A stretch of 49,859 nucleotides of DNA, taken from Flammula alnicola. Lineage: Eukaryota; Basidiomycota; Agaricomycetes; Agaricales; Strophariaceae. The notes beneath the pieces were generated by a model. The model did not search any database and had not been told where the DNA came from. It was given only the letters and a program-made list of their open reading frames with translations. Made by a program: the position numbers and the translations under genes. The stretch covers positions 1 through 49,859 of the forward strand of contig JADNRV010000347.1 of assembly GCA_015499995.1 (NCBI GenBank). The letters are read 5' to 3'. This document shows positions 29,194 to 41,200 of this stretch, in pieces (the first letter of the stretch is position 1; every line of letters begins with the position of its first letter).

Positions 29194-32100
29194 CTAGTGT
29201 ACAAACTCATGAGCATGGTGGTCTACATGGCTATTTACAAAGAATGCACGGAATACATCAAGTGACTGAGAAAAATGGAAGTCCTCGGGAAGGAAGGAGG
29301 AACCGTATACCGGTAACAGATGGGTGCCCCTTGCAATGGTGTCAAGGTGGATAACAGCAAGGGTACGTTGATTGCCCTCGAACTCCGGCTTGACCAGCCA
29401 GAGCCCTGTTTCGACGTCAGGTTCAACACCCTGCGGAACGAGCCAATGAACAAGCGCACAGGGAAGGTTTTCACCACGAACTTTGCACGAAAAGAAGAGC
29501 AAAACTCGGGCGATTACCATCCCGCGCATCCCAGGAAGTTCAGCGTTCGTCTCAACGAAGGCAGTGTCCCGCCGTGGATACTGCCCTTGCCAAATCGGAG
29601 TTGAACGAATGCGTTCGTGGTGCATTCCGCCCGCCCCACAGAGATCACTTGGTGCATAAAAACGGGCGACGGCGGAGTGATGAACCTTGATCTTCCCATA
29701 GAACGCGGGGCAGTCATTGAGGGCGATTGTATTTGATGGGATATCAGATTCGGGGTTTTGTTGCTCCCAAAGGAATTGACGAAAGACAAGAGGGAAGCAC
29801 GGTTGACTGATATGGGCTGCCAAAGCGTCAAGAGAAGTGGGATAACCCTGTTCTTCATATGTAAACAAGAACAGTAAGAACCAATTGAAATAGATGAGCA
29901 AGCGACGCACCAGATGTCCGTGATAGCTCAATGGACGAAAGAACTTTGGGTCCGGTTAGAGGACCCAGGTCCTCATCAGTGTCCAACCCTTCTCCGTCAC
30001 CTGCTTCGTTGTCTTGGGGTTGAGGAGCGCCACCCGCGAGTATCATGCTGGTATACGACGATGTTGATCCTTCCATCATTCCTTGCTTTGCGAAATGTCG
30101 ACGTGCCGCGGCCATTTTATGCAGACGCGAGAGGGTTCGGAGCATTTGGATAAGAGCCCGATAACGACTCGACCGACGCCAGGGTTCCTTGACAGCTTTG
30201 ATATGTGTTGACTCGGTTATCGAAGAACAAAGACCATTTGGCGAACCAAATAGCCGGATAGAGGAGGCGTAATGAAGCAGAGCATGTTGTCGGGGTAGTG
30301 AGATATCGAAACGCACGCCAGCGGCAATGAAGACTTCACGGTATTGATGGAAGCGAGCAAGAGCTTCGTCCAGCTTCTCTAAGTCGCTTGTTGAGAGGGA
30401 GTTCTGTCGGGCAATATACAGGAAGTCCAGAAGCGCAGCAAGACACTGCACCATCTCCGAAGGGACATGGCCTGCAATTGCAGACATATATACCTAGTTT
30501 TAAACTTGGTCAAAAGGATTGACGACCGAAAAATCAGTACACACCTTCATCAGCGCCTTTGAGTCATCACCCGTCCACTGAGAAAAATCACGGCCATCAG
30601 GGAACCGTCGAAGGCCAGGAAATATAGGCACTGCTGATATGCTAAATATGCTGTTAATATGAATGAACATTCAGATAAATTTCGAGACGTACCGACGATC
30701 AATATCATGTAGAATTTCCAAAGCGCGAGCTTCTCCGTGTTCGAGAATGAGGTATTCACCAACCCACGCAACAAAGTGATCCTTGAATGTACCTTTAATG
30801 GCTTGATGAAGCAAGTCGGGTGAGAGGAGCTCGTGAATGTCTGCTCTTGGAAAGTTGTACGTAAATGGCTGTTAAAGAAATTGTCAGAATGGGAATGTCA
30901 ATAGGCGATAATTAGTTGAATTAACATACAACCACGTCGCTTCGAATCCCATAGTCATTCCACAGAATGCCAGGATCGAAACACGAAACCAGGAAGTCTG
31001 TCTTGTTGTGGGATCGACGAAGGGCACCTGCAGCATCAAGAAAGTCTGGGTGGGCATCGCATCTGGGATAGGTTAATAGAGAATACTAGTATGAGATAGG
31101 ATGTACGCACTTCGGACACCAATTCTGAACGATAGCGGCCAGCCATACTTGTTCAGGGTAATCAGCTATATAAGGGCCAATCCCATAAAACGCACGACGC
31201 AGGTGACCGTCTGGACATCGTATAAGCTCGGGGGTCGTCATCCCAGCCTTGAGCGGCTCAAATATCTGAGCAAGACAGGCATGATATAATTGGCGAACAA
31301 ACTTCGTATATTCTGGTTTCTTTTGTTGGCGTTTACTGGCTGGAATGGGTAACAGTTAGTGAAGTGTTTGTACCTTCTCCCATAAAGAAGGTGTACCTTT
31401 TGGGATAGGAAGAAAAGCAACAGGAAGCATGCCGTTTCCATGAGCGCGGCGCGCTAGGTTGGTAATATTGCCTGGTGACATGTAGACTGGATGATACTCT
31501 TGATGGCCAGTCGCAACCGAAACTGTTGTCTTGTCACTCCCAGCAACGATTGGAATGAATACCGCTCCTTGTGCAATGGGTGAATCAGCAGAAATCTTAT
31601 CCTAGAACAAGCATGAGCTACATAAGAAAACTAGAGGTAAAAACGTACAGCCTGAGACCAAGCCCAATCTGCTGACAATAAATTGGTCCATACTCGATGT
31701 TCGGCAGCATTGAACTGCATATACGGCGAGTAGTGAATTTTGTCCTTGAAGTCGGGGGTGCGGAATTGTTGATGGAGTAGCGTCCGAGAGTTTCGAGCAC
31801 AGAGCTCATAGGTCTCGCCCATCCATTTCGGCGGATTTTGTGCAGGAACAGGGCCTTGATATCGCACTTGATACAGCTTCCAGGGGCAGTCGCCAAGTTG
31901 AATAGCATCAATTGTCGCATATAGGTCTTCTGCATCATGCCATGGAACATCGTTGGAACTTCCTCCAGCCTTGAGAACACTGGCAGCCCACATATCTAGA
32001 GCTTCGTCGATCTTCGGCTTCGAGCTCTGCACCTCGACAAAGTGATAGTTAGCGAAGTCGAAGGCAATGCGATCATCAAAAGGTAACCAAGATCCGTTGT

Positions 32101-32416
32101 TTTCGCACTGAGGATCAGGTGCTGGAGGTGCAAAAGGAGGGAGTTCTTCGCCGTCTTTGTCACATGGCTTCCCTAATAATCAATTAATGAAGTAGACATG
32201 AAGTAAAAGGGAAGATTTCATACCGGTAAAAATGGGGTGGCGAAAATAAGAGAATGAGTGATCTTCCGCACGCTCTTCTTCATCTGGCGGGGGTGTGAGC
32301 TCTCGATGTGCAGAGTTGATATGTTGAGTCAAGCCGCTTCTGTTTTTCAACTTCCGTGGGCAATGCGGGCAAGCGATACGAGGTGCGCGAGAAGAAGGTG
32401 GGCGTGGCATTGTCAA
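29194..32416 (-). CDS. Plavaka transposase, intact, 932 aa, nine exons
   Basis: Catalyses excision and insertion of the element. Exons (minus): 32416-32224, 32172-31649, 31601-31397, 31339-31111, 31062-30930, 30868-30693, 30641-30545, 30493-29911 and 29852-29194. Introns are 47-61 nt and all phases agree. The N-terminal C2H2 finger is CPHCPRKLKNRSGLTQHINSAH. Next come WLPFDDRIAFDFANY, YSPYMQFNAAEHRVWTNLLS, FIPIVAGSDKTTVSVATG, YIADYPEQVWLAAIVQNWCP, FPRADIHELLSPDLLHQAIK, QWTGDDSKALMKVY, FHQYREVFIAAG, SLPRQHALLHY and NGLCSSITESTHIKAVKEPW. The acidic residues in SDKT, ADIHEL and TESTHIK are candidates for the DDE triad. The last acceptor (29853) was chosen because it keeps the reading frame. No stop or frameshift was found, so the element may be active. 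Confidence 0.88.
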
Positions 32417-32645
32417 TCAAGAAGACTTGAAGAAGTACAGGGTGGACTTAGAGAAATAATAAGACGATGCCTTGTGTACATACCCGTCGATAGCCAAACA
32501 GAGAAGGAAAAAAAAACCATCGATAACCAATCGATGGCGGTATCTGCGGTCACGGTACCTCCAATGAGAGCCTCATGTTTTCTTCATCTCTGATTGTAAC
32601 CACCTTTTCCTACTGCTTCTCGCTGTCCGGACTCTTGAACGTGTG
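32417..32645. promoter_or_regulatory. Bidirectional promoter between transposase and DUF6532 gene
   Basis: 229 bp separate the two divergent start codons. A short direct repeat, TAACCAATCGAT / CCATCGATAACC, occurs near 32516-32534. Coordinate control of the two genes is inferred from the arrangement. Confidence 0.4.
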
Positions 32646-35022
32646 ATGTCGCGACTAACTCGTGGTTCTGCACGAGCATCTGAGCTCGAGGCATCCGTGC
32701 CTATAGAGAAAAAACCAGCAACACAACCTGTCAAAGTCAAGAAAGGCAGAAAGAAGGCAGTTGTGCGTACCTTCTGTTACATTTTTCATTATGTTTCGAG
32801 ATGACTGAAGTATGACATTATGAGAAGCTGGCTGAAAGCGATGTGGAGATGCAATTAGACGAGGAACTCGAAGGAATACCAAAAAAAGAGGTTCGTACCA
32901 AGGGTTTAGATGAGGTCCATCTCTGATATCCTTTGTGTCCAGCTCCCAGATCGCAAACGCGATGAACATCCCGGTGTTCCAGATCAGAAGCGTCCCAAGT
33001 GAACAGCGGCAGATGTGGAGAAGGCAACGGTGGCGTACGAAGACCTCCAGGCTCGAATTGATGCCCTCGAGGTTCTCAAGCGAAAAATGGCGGCAGAGCG
33101 GGACATCCAAGATGAGGAAGACGAGAGACTGGCCAAGAGCAAAGCCGTCAGTTATCGATTCCAGGTTCAATCGAAGAGGAAAACCTACCCAGTAAGTGAA
33201 GAAGACCCTTCAGATGAAGATGAACCGTTCTTCGAGGTTGAGCCAGAGATGGACGAGGAAGAGGAGGAAGGCGATCAGGGTGAAGACGAAAGACCTGCGA
33301 GGAAAAAGGTGAGTTATTGAGATGGCTAGATCTTAGCAAGGCTTACAAGTTGGGACCGGCTAGCGAAAGACAAAGCCCAAGAAAGGAGAAACACGACGGG
33401 CAGTCGAGAAGGAGAAGGCGCAGTTGCGCGCAGCTAGCAAGGGGGAAAAAGCAGAGGCAGTGGTGGTGAGAAAGAAAGGGAAGGAGTTGACAGGTCCATC
33501 GTGAGTACTTGAGTTGGGAATTTACCATTTTTGGCATCGTCTGTCATCTTATCTCCGCCATCAGTCTTTCAATCGCCCATCGTCCGACTCAGCTTTCTGG
33601 CATACAACCAGCATGGCTTTCCAAATCTCGCCAAAAGCTACCCACCTCCATGGCTCCGCCGCCGCCTCAAGCCGATTTCTCGTCATCTCCTCTTGGTGGT
33701 CTCGGTGACGACGATGCCTTTTCCTCAGGTCCTCAGGTCCAGTTGTCGGAGAGGATGAGAAAACCAACCCAGTCTCTCGCGATCCGAAAAAATGAGGCAA
33801 GTCTATTATTCTCACCATCTTACCCTTATCTCTATTGATATTTCCCAACAGTACATTCAGGTTCTCGACACCAGCAGTCCTGAACCAGCACCGACACCTA
33901 TCAGACGTAGTCTTAAAGCGGGCACCACAACAATGCCAGAAGGCGTGAAACAGGAGCGGCCAAATTCTTCACTCACTCCGACTTCATCGACCGAAATCGA
34001 AATGCCAGAGTTCATTCGTGATAAGTGGCTTTCCGTCGTCCTTCCATCACTATATGATTGTTTCTTTGCATCCGATAACCCATTCACCCCATTCACCAAG
34101 GGCTCGAGTGATCTCATCAAGAAGATTCAGGGAGTCCTCGACGTTACAATACTTGGTCATCAATACAAGGTATTCCGAGCCTCAAAAATTGTTGAATCGG
34201 TATGTTCTCTTTATTTTTGTGTGCTGTATGATTTCCTTGATTATCTCTCAACTTATAGACATACGATCGCATCAATGAAAAGCGCTCATTGTTTAGCACT
34301 CGAGCAATTGAAGCTATTGACAATTTCTTCAAGGACCCAGAATATCTCGATAAGCCGAGAGCGATTGCGGAGTATGCCAACTGGGCGGTTCGCGCAAATG
34401 GGCCTGGCCTTTGGAAGACACCTACTCCTCTTGAGTGTATCAGTGAAGAAGGCACCACTGGTTACATTGTATGTCTTTCTCTTTGCCCGTTTATTTGGTA
34501 TCATGATCTAACTGTAATAATATTCTAAATTGACTCCATAGCGTCCGTATGGATTATTTGAGTCTCAGTTTATTGTAAACACAGCCGCGGGTCTTCTCCA
34601 GGGTATGAAGGGTTCGGTCGGTGGATTTGGACCACCCCAAGGAGCTATTGGCCTCGCCGCAGCCGCGGTATGTCATCAAAATCAGATGAATTGATATAAT
34701 ATTAATTCTCTCATAGGTCGAACGCGGATTTATGATGTACTTGACGGGAACACGGACAGCATTCGAAGGTGCAGATCGCAAATTCTCACGCGAAAGTGTG
34801 GGCTCGCTCGTCGGTGATTACATTTCAAACACGAAGAAGCTCAGTAAGAATGCATGGGGTCGGATTGAGCTGGCATGCAGCATTTCGGGAATCAGAGGTG
34901 CAGAGAAGGAAGAGGTTAAGGGGTTTACTGGCGCTCCTTCTCTCGAGAAGAAGAGACGAGCCCTTTTCATTCCGAGCAGCCCAGCTGCTTCAGATAGTGG
35001 GGATATATATGCCGATCAATAA
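32646..35022 (+). CDS. DUF6532-type protein of the Plavaka element, with an in-frame TGA
   Basis: Function is unknown; DUF6532 proteins are common near such transposons. Exons: 32646-32762, 32825-32890, 32943-33308, 33364-33500, 33565-33796, 33852-34199, 34259-34468, 34542-34667 and 34717-35022 (635 codons, phases consistent). The N-terminal third is charged with a coiled-coil segment (VEKATVAYEDLQARIDALEV) and an acidic stretch (EPEMDEEEEEGDQGEDERP). The domain at the C-terminal half has FIRDKWLSVVLPSLYDCFF, YDRINEKRSLFSTRAIEAID, YANWAVRANGPGLWKTPTP, RPYGLFESQFIVNTAAGLLQ and VERGFMMYLTG. TGA at 33000-33002 (codon 81) interrupts the frame; reinitiation at the ATG at 33015 is possible. The intron 33797-33851 is GC-AG (GAG|GCAAGT). 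One nonsense change in an otherwise clean gene suggests recent damage. Confidence 0.75.
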
Positions 35023-35069
35023 TTTGTGATTTCCTAATAGCCCAATGATTTTGACGCTCTTTATTGCTC

Positions 35070-35225
35070 TGACTTTTTTGAACTGGTCCGACTTTTTGCA
35101 CTTTTTTGACTTGTTGAAGCCTAAAATCTATTGACTTGTGAGAAAACAGACCTAACTTTTTGGCTTGTGACTTGTTGACTTTTTTGACTTGTACAAGTCG
35201 CAACAAGTCGCAACAAGTCCCAAAA
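35070..35225. repeat. Right subterminal GACTTTTTTGACTTG repeats
   Basis: Many copies of GACTTTTT, GACTTGT and CAAGTCGCAACAAGTC. They mirror the left subterminal block, as expected for transposase binding sites. Confidence 0.65.
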
Positions 35226-35254
35226 AGTAAATCAAGGAAATGCTGATGCATGCA

Positions 35255-35259
35255 GAAGT
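35255..35259. repeat. 5-bp target-site duplication GAAGT (right)
   Basis: Directly follows the right TGCA terminus and is identical to 29042-29046. Confidence 0.6.
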
Positions 35260-38200
35260 GGGATCGGATAATTAATGTACATATGAACGGTCTTAAATTT
35301 TAATTCGTATAATGCAATGGCCCCTGACCAGTATAAATGCTGTCAAGATCCACGTTGATTGGTAAGGGAAAAGGGTCGGCCCCATCCTGGGAATGAGACG
35401 ATTGAATCCGTGCCACGGTTCCGTGGGATATTAAGCCAGTTTGATACATCAGAAGCTCCTCCCTCACCTTCGGAAAAAAACCATCTTAGTTCTATATCAA
35501 TAAGCCTTAGTATCCAAGAGTATAGTACCTTGAACAAAGTTCGCGTATCTTTACAAAAAACGAGTTTACCACAGGCGCGAGGAAATCATAATTAGAAGGA
35601 CGAAACGTAAAGGGTCTGCCTTCATGCCTCCCCGTTGGCGTCACCGAGTGTCATAGAATGCTTCAAGTGCGATAGGCCGGACCTTGTTAAGTAACCCGAC
35701 AGATAAGCCAAACATTTTAAGGGATCCGATCTCTAATGAAAGCCATGAATATGATGGTACCCCGGACAGGTTCATTGTTTAAAGGATGGAAGAACGGCGC
35801 GCAAGGATCGGCAACCAGGTCCTCTGTCGTCTTCCGCATACGCCGTAGGATTATATGTCTGAAAACGAATCATTTCCCGTGCTCTCATGTTCAATCACCG
35901 AGGAGTTCGTGCCGGGCTGCAGGAGAGAGGTGTTCACATGATATCTACCAAGTGTCACGCTAGCCCCAAAGCATGAAGCGGGCATCGTGCGGCCGTTCTA
36001 AGAACGAGCCGAGTGTTGCGCGAATCTGATTAATCACCGACTGGATGTCAGAGCACCGTTCTGCCAATACGATGCGTCGTAGGCTTTAGCGTGTGAGCGT
36101 GGATGACGAGCGCGGACCAGAATTTACAGAACTGCCTTAGGAGCTCCTCAATGGGAGTAGGGCGACGAGTCTTATTTCCCTAACAAGAAGATAATTTCAG
36201 GGAAGCGCAGCACCTATCTAGAATAAGAGTTCATGAAAGCAGGCGCATCGTGGATCACTCTTAATCAGTCTCATCGATAACGCGGCGGAACAGCCTCTTT
36301 TCGTGCAAGCGGTCACATGTGGAGCCATGCTTCACTGACCGATGCCTCCTTAGTCTATAGTACTGCATTGAATGGCAGAATTCGATGTTATGTGCCCGAG
36401 GTAGAACTGTGCTATAACTCTGCCCGTCATTTTGGATGGAAATATATCGGCAAGGGTTGGCAAGACTCAGCAGGCTGTTCACTTTTGATCTTGGCAGAGC
36501 TTGTTCGGTTGAAAGGGGTTATGGCGGCGTATGTCAGTTACTTTGTTTTCAGAAGCTCCCCATTGCCCAACGCACCACGAAGAGGGGAGTAAACAGAGCT
36601 GGAAATTATGCTGATAAAAGAAGGAAAAATTGTCTGTGGACTATCATCCCTACGTTATCCGACATCCGTCATGAATGTGTCAGACAAAAACTAAATGATT
36701 CACAACGCCAATCGTCGTCAATAAAAACATTCTTGGCTCATGGGGTCTAGATCGTGTGAAAAAGGATTCGACAAGGGTATAGAGTTGGGCGGATTGCCCG
36801 ACAGCAGCACGCGCAGTTCATGCACGAGTCGAGCCATCACACGGGACGTGTCGAAAAGCTGTAAATATCACCACCCAAAAGATCCGCTCATGCCAGTGGG
36901 CAACAGAAGGGTACGGTGTGTGGGAGGCTTTGAACCTTTTTCTTCGACATCAGAGTACCACAACGCAGCCGCGGCTCTACTCATGTGATGGTTGCTGAGA
37001 AGCTTCGGCGTCGATCAAGAGGGGGCTGTAAAGGGAGTGTAAGATTGAGGAGCCACTGATGAATAAGCGATGGGCGGCGACGTGAATAAGAGGATTCCGG
37101 ATGTTTATGATTGCCAATTAGTATTGGCGCCGCAACGAGGGAAATCTGAGCACTACCCTACCATCTGGAGTACATAGTTTTCGCAGTCCATACAGCGTCG
37201 TAACTCAGAGAAAAACTAAAATCTATTGGCTGTGGGATTGTTGGATCGTGATGTTATCACATCACTGAGGTCGAGCTGGCTAACTGCTAAGGACGACCTT
37301 GACCAGCTGTACGGAAGTGGGCGAAATGACGCATTCCTCAAATAAGTGCGATAACGAGGGAACTGAAAGGCCGGCAGTGCGGTAAGAGAAGCAAGCGCGC
37401 ATGCGAACCCGATGTGCCACTCACGTACGTGCTGGCAGCAGTGAAGGTGGTATACATCGCAGAATGTCGGTGAGTTGTTGATCACTAAGATGGGATGACA
37501 TCAATGGCTACACCGAGATGATGTTCGGAAGTTAAAACATTGGGCAGTGTAGACGCTTCGTGAAGAGATGCTTCAGAGGCCGGAAATGAACGACGTATGA
37601 GAATCGAGCCGAACCGCGTAAGCCCGCTCGTAGTCAACCCCGCATCATTCCCGGGGGTGGCGCGTCAGACCCCATAGACTGCTGAAGAAGGAGGTGCGAA
37701 ATCCCGTTTTAAAAACAAATGCGCAGCAAAATAGATCGATGAATGAGCATCAGGATGACGGCGTAAACTCTTTCACCGGGTGCGAGTGATGCGGCGCGCA
37801 ATAATGGACATAAAGAGGTGCTTTTGGAATTCAAAAATTCGAGAATTTTATTTGTTTTGGATCGACTGAAATTCAAGAATCAACAAGCTCTCGTACAGAT
37901 AGGATCAAAACCTTATGCTCAATGAGACGAAAAATGGAGCTTGCTGTCCATCGTAGCAAATAAATAGGTCTTCCGAAACGCAAACGGCGACGAGTTCGAG
38001 CATCATGTAAAAAGGCAAGCTCAGTGGGACCAGAGTTCATACGGTCAAGTCAAGCAGACAACAACCCATGGACTGTACGGCATCGAAGGACAAAGAAGCA
38101 CCCACTCCCACGATTCTTGCAATCGAATCAACCTCCCCGTCGCTACTGCATATGGTAAGAAATGGTCACGGTGTTTATTCTCGTTCGAACTATGGCTCCT

Positions 38201-41200
38201 TAGCCACTAACCAGGAAAGTGTGAAGGTGATGAATTCCAAGGAAGCGCGATTACAGACCAGAAAGAGTTAGATTCCGCGATGGTGCACTGGTAAATGAAA
38301 GAAGGGTGGGGAAACGGATGATTCGGGGCAGGATTGACGCGGAAGCGTGTACACTGCAAGCGGCCAAGGCAGCAGGCAATTGAAGCCTGAGGGTGCGTTG
38401 TGCTGGGATAAATGAGCCCAGAACCTACGCCTGCAGGAAGTAGGCCTGCAGTTGCGCTTAAGGGCCTTTATCATGCCTTGATCAGCTGCACCCATTTCAA
38501 TGTACTGCGATCCCGAATATGTCACTATGGACAGAGCATAAATCCAATTGGAAAAATCGTGTTGTTCTACTTGACAATCTATGAGAACCCAGGAAATGAC
38601 TGGGTGAGAATGGAATGTGGATGACATAGAGCTGGTTTATAACTCATGAGAGAATATGAAATGTGTATAAGCGGAGTTTTGAACGACACTTTGAATGCAG
38701 AGACTCAGGATGGGCTACTTCCGAGCCGAACTTAGGGGTGAACTTGTGAGACTTTAGGGACATGGTGGACCTCCGTTTCTCCCTGGAACACCTTCGGTCT
38801 TCGGTGCTGCAGGCCCACATCCGAGGAAGAGGGCGAGCATTCACTCCAGAAGTCTCGGCAGAATTTATAAGTTCGGAACACCATGCCGGAATGACAGAAC
38901 AGATCGAGCGACGTTGAAAGTTACTAGTTATTGGGAATGTTAGGCGCTGGTTAAAAAAATCCCATTGCATTGGGACCTCATGATCCCATTTCCTCATTGA
39001 TCTTGAAATGAAATGAACGGAAAAGGCCAGAATGGACAAACGTTGGGATATCGATGCTAAAATCAAAACATGTAGTTTGAACAATTGAACGAAAATAACT
39101 GTGCGATGCGTTCGATGCCAAGTACGATCAACAAGTATACCCCGAAGAAGTCTCCAAAAAATATGTCAAGCAAAACCACCGACGATAACGGCTCCCAAAC
39201 GAGGAGGAAATGCACATGATAAGGAGAGAGAGAAGATCGGTCTGGGGTTGGATAAACGAAAATTTGTCGTCATTGGAACCCGCTCAAACGTCGGTCGCCG
39301 CACTCGACCATTTAAATTGGTCACCAATTCCGCCATATCCCAGATGGAATAATATACATACTGCAATTAATATACACATGAAGTCAACAGCCATTCTGAC
39401 ACATCCAGGACTTATTTTATAGCACAAGCCGAGCGGCGAGTAGGCTGTGGGCGGTATGTATTACAGACAGGCGTCGACATGTACGATGGATGATAGCCTA
39501 TTAAAACTTGACGACTAATGGAACGCATGCAACCGTTCAGGTATGGCACTGTATTCACGTCATCCCCCTCCCCTCCATTCCAGAATAGGCAGAGAAACAT
39601 GAAGCAAACGAACGTATTCAAACGAAGTCAAAGGGGATGCGAAATAGGTTTAGCGCATGAAGGAATGATTATATTTCTTTTCCTGAAGTGGTTGGGTTTG
39701 TAGTCAGGCACACCGTAGCATACCATTCCCCGCAGGGTAGGTGAAGGACGAACCAAGAGGCTGTATATACCCCGATGCAGAAAAGACACGTTTGAGAGAC
39801 AGAATTCGCCCCGACCTGGCGGATGACGACATCGTTTAAGGGTTGGAATTACGGATGTCGTGCCGAAGGTGAAGGGAAGGAATTTGCTGCGAGATCATTG
39901 GATGATCGCATGAGCCTGAGCAGGTAAAAGCGGTAAGAGTATATTCGTCGACGGTGTATGAAATCGATTAGCTATAGTGTTTAGATTCCCAGCGACGACG
40001 TATACCATAAATTTATTCTGTTTGTGAGTGAATAAGTAATGTAGGAGGGGATTGGGGTGCGGTCGATGCGGTATGCATCTGCCAAGTGGCCGATCGACCA
40101 CGATTGGACGGACATCCCTGCGCCTGTTACGGGTATGTATACGTAGCAACTGGGCGATAAAATGCGATAATGCAGAACTAGCGGCACTGCGCTAACGATC
40201 CACTCTATATCCATGTCGCGGTCCAGGACGGGCCTATATCACTGCACGTTCGACTTCCAGAATCCAGACAGGGAAAGCGTCCATCCAACGTAGCGGCCAG
40301 CCTCGCGGCTGAGGCGAGGCAGTGCGGCGCCATTGTAATTTGAAAGTGAGGTGTGTCAGAGTATCGTCGTGGTGGTGACATGGTGCTGATAAGAGAAGCA
40401 AACCACACCGCACCCTTACCATTGACAGGTAGAAGACGAGTTAGCCGAGAAAGCATGCCCAGCGCCGTCATAAGTTGGATGCTTATCTAGGAGAATTCCC
40501 GTTTTTGGGGTGGTATTTTGGAAAGGTAAACGGGAATACGGTGCTCAGATGATGGCGAAGTTTAAACGAAAGGTGATCGAGCCTCGAGGGGGCGTGCATT
40601 GCGGGGAAGGGGAGGTCGATGTTACGTGATTGGAGGCAGTCGGGTATTGTGTTCAGAGGTGCAAAGTAATACTGTCTGCATGGTTAATTTCCTGGTCTTT
40701 GGAGAAATTAAGCGAACATTGTGGGCGTGCTAAGCTGACACTCGTCGGGGGGGATGCGAAAGGGAAGGCGGCAAACGCGGGATCTTGAAGTTTGGGACAG
40801 ACGAGAGGAGTGGGAGAGTTTATGCATAAATAGGATTTGCAAGAAGCGAGGAGGAGGGAACCTGCTTACCCTGCGACGACTGGTGATGTGTGATTTGACC
40901 CATGTGCAGGTATAGTTGAGTCTCACTTGCCCGACATGCTGGGAGTGTGGGCTAGATGAAAACACCGGGAGAAGGGCCACGCGACCATGGTTAATGTGTC
41001 GCTATACTAACGAGTGATTGGACCCATGTATGTGTGTAGTAGAGTGAGCTCACTTGCGCACGGCATGCTATATGCCAGCATCGGGAGAACGACTATGCGA
41101 CTATGTTTAAGTGTAGCTATAGAGGAAGATACATGAATGAGTATGTAAATAAAGAACGAATCGAGTCGACTTGCCTTGCGTTGCGTTCATGAAGGTGAGG

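Larger units (their letters stand above)
29047..35254. mobile_element. Plavaka-type DNA transposon, 6,208 bp
   Basis: Plavaka elements are basidiomycete cut-and-paste transposons related to CACTA/EnSpm. The left terminus TGCACATCAGCA matches the reversed right terminus TGCATGCATCAGCA. Both are followed by similar sequence containing ACTTTTT/ACTTGTT and CGACTT. Subterminal blocks of AAGTCAAAAAGTC lie at about 29125-29162 and, inverted, at 35070-35225; these are probable transposase binding sites. A 5-bp direct repeat, GAAGT, flanks the element. Inside are a minus-strand transposase and a plus-strand DUF6532 gene sharing a 229-bp intergenic region. The ends are inferred by eye; the internal genes are solid. 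Confidence 0.7.

Noticed and set aside
29194..32416. Assignment as a KDZ transposase
   Set aside because: The C2H2 finger, the SDKTTVSVATG and ADIHELLSPDLLHQ blocks and the NGLCSSITESTHIKAVKEPW block match Plavaka, not the KDZ motif set.
32881..32890. Suspected frameshift in the A run of the DUF6532 gene
   Set aside because: Recounting gives seven A, which keeps phase 0 across the intron, so no shift is needed there.
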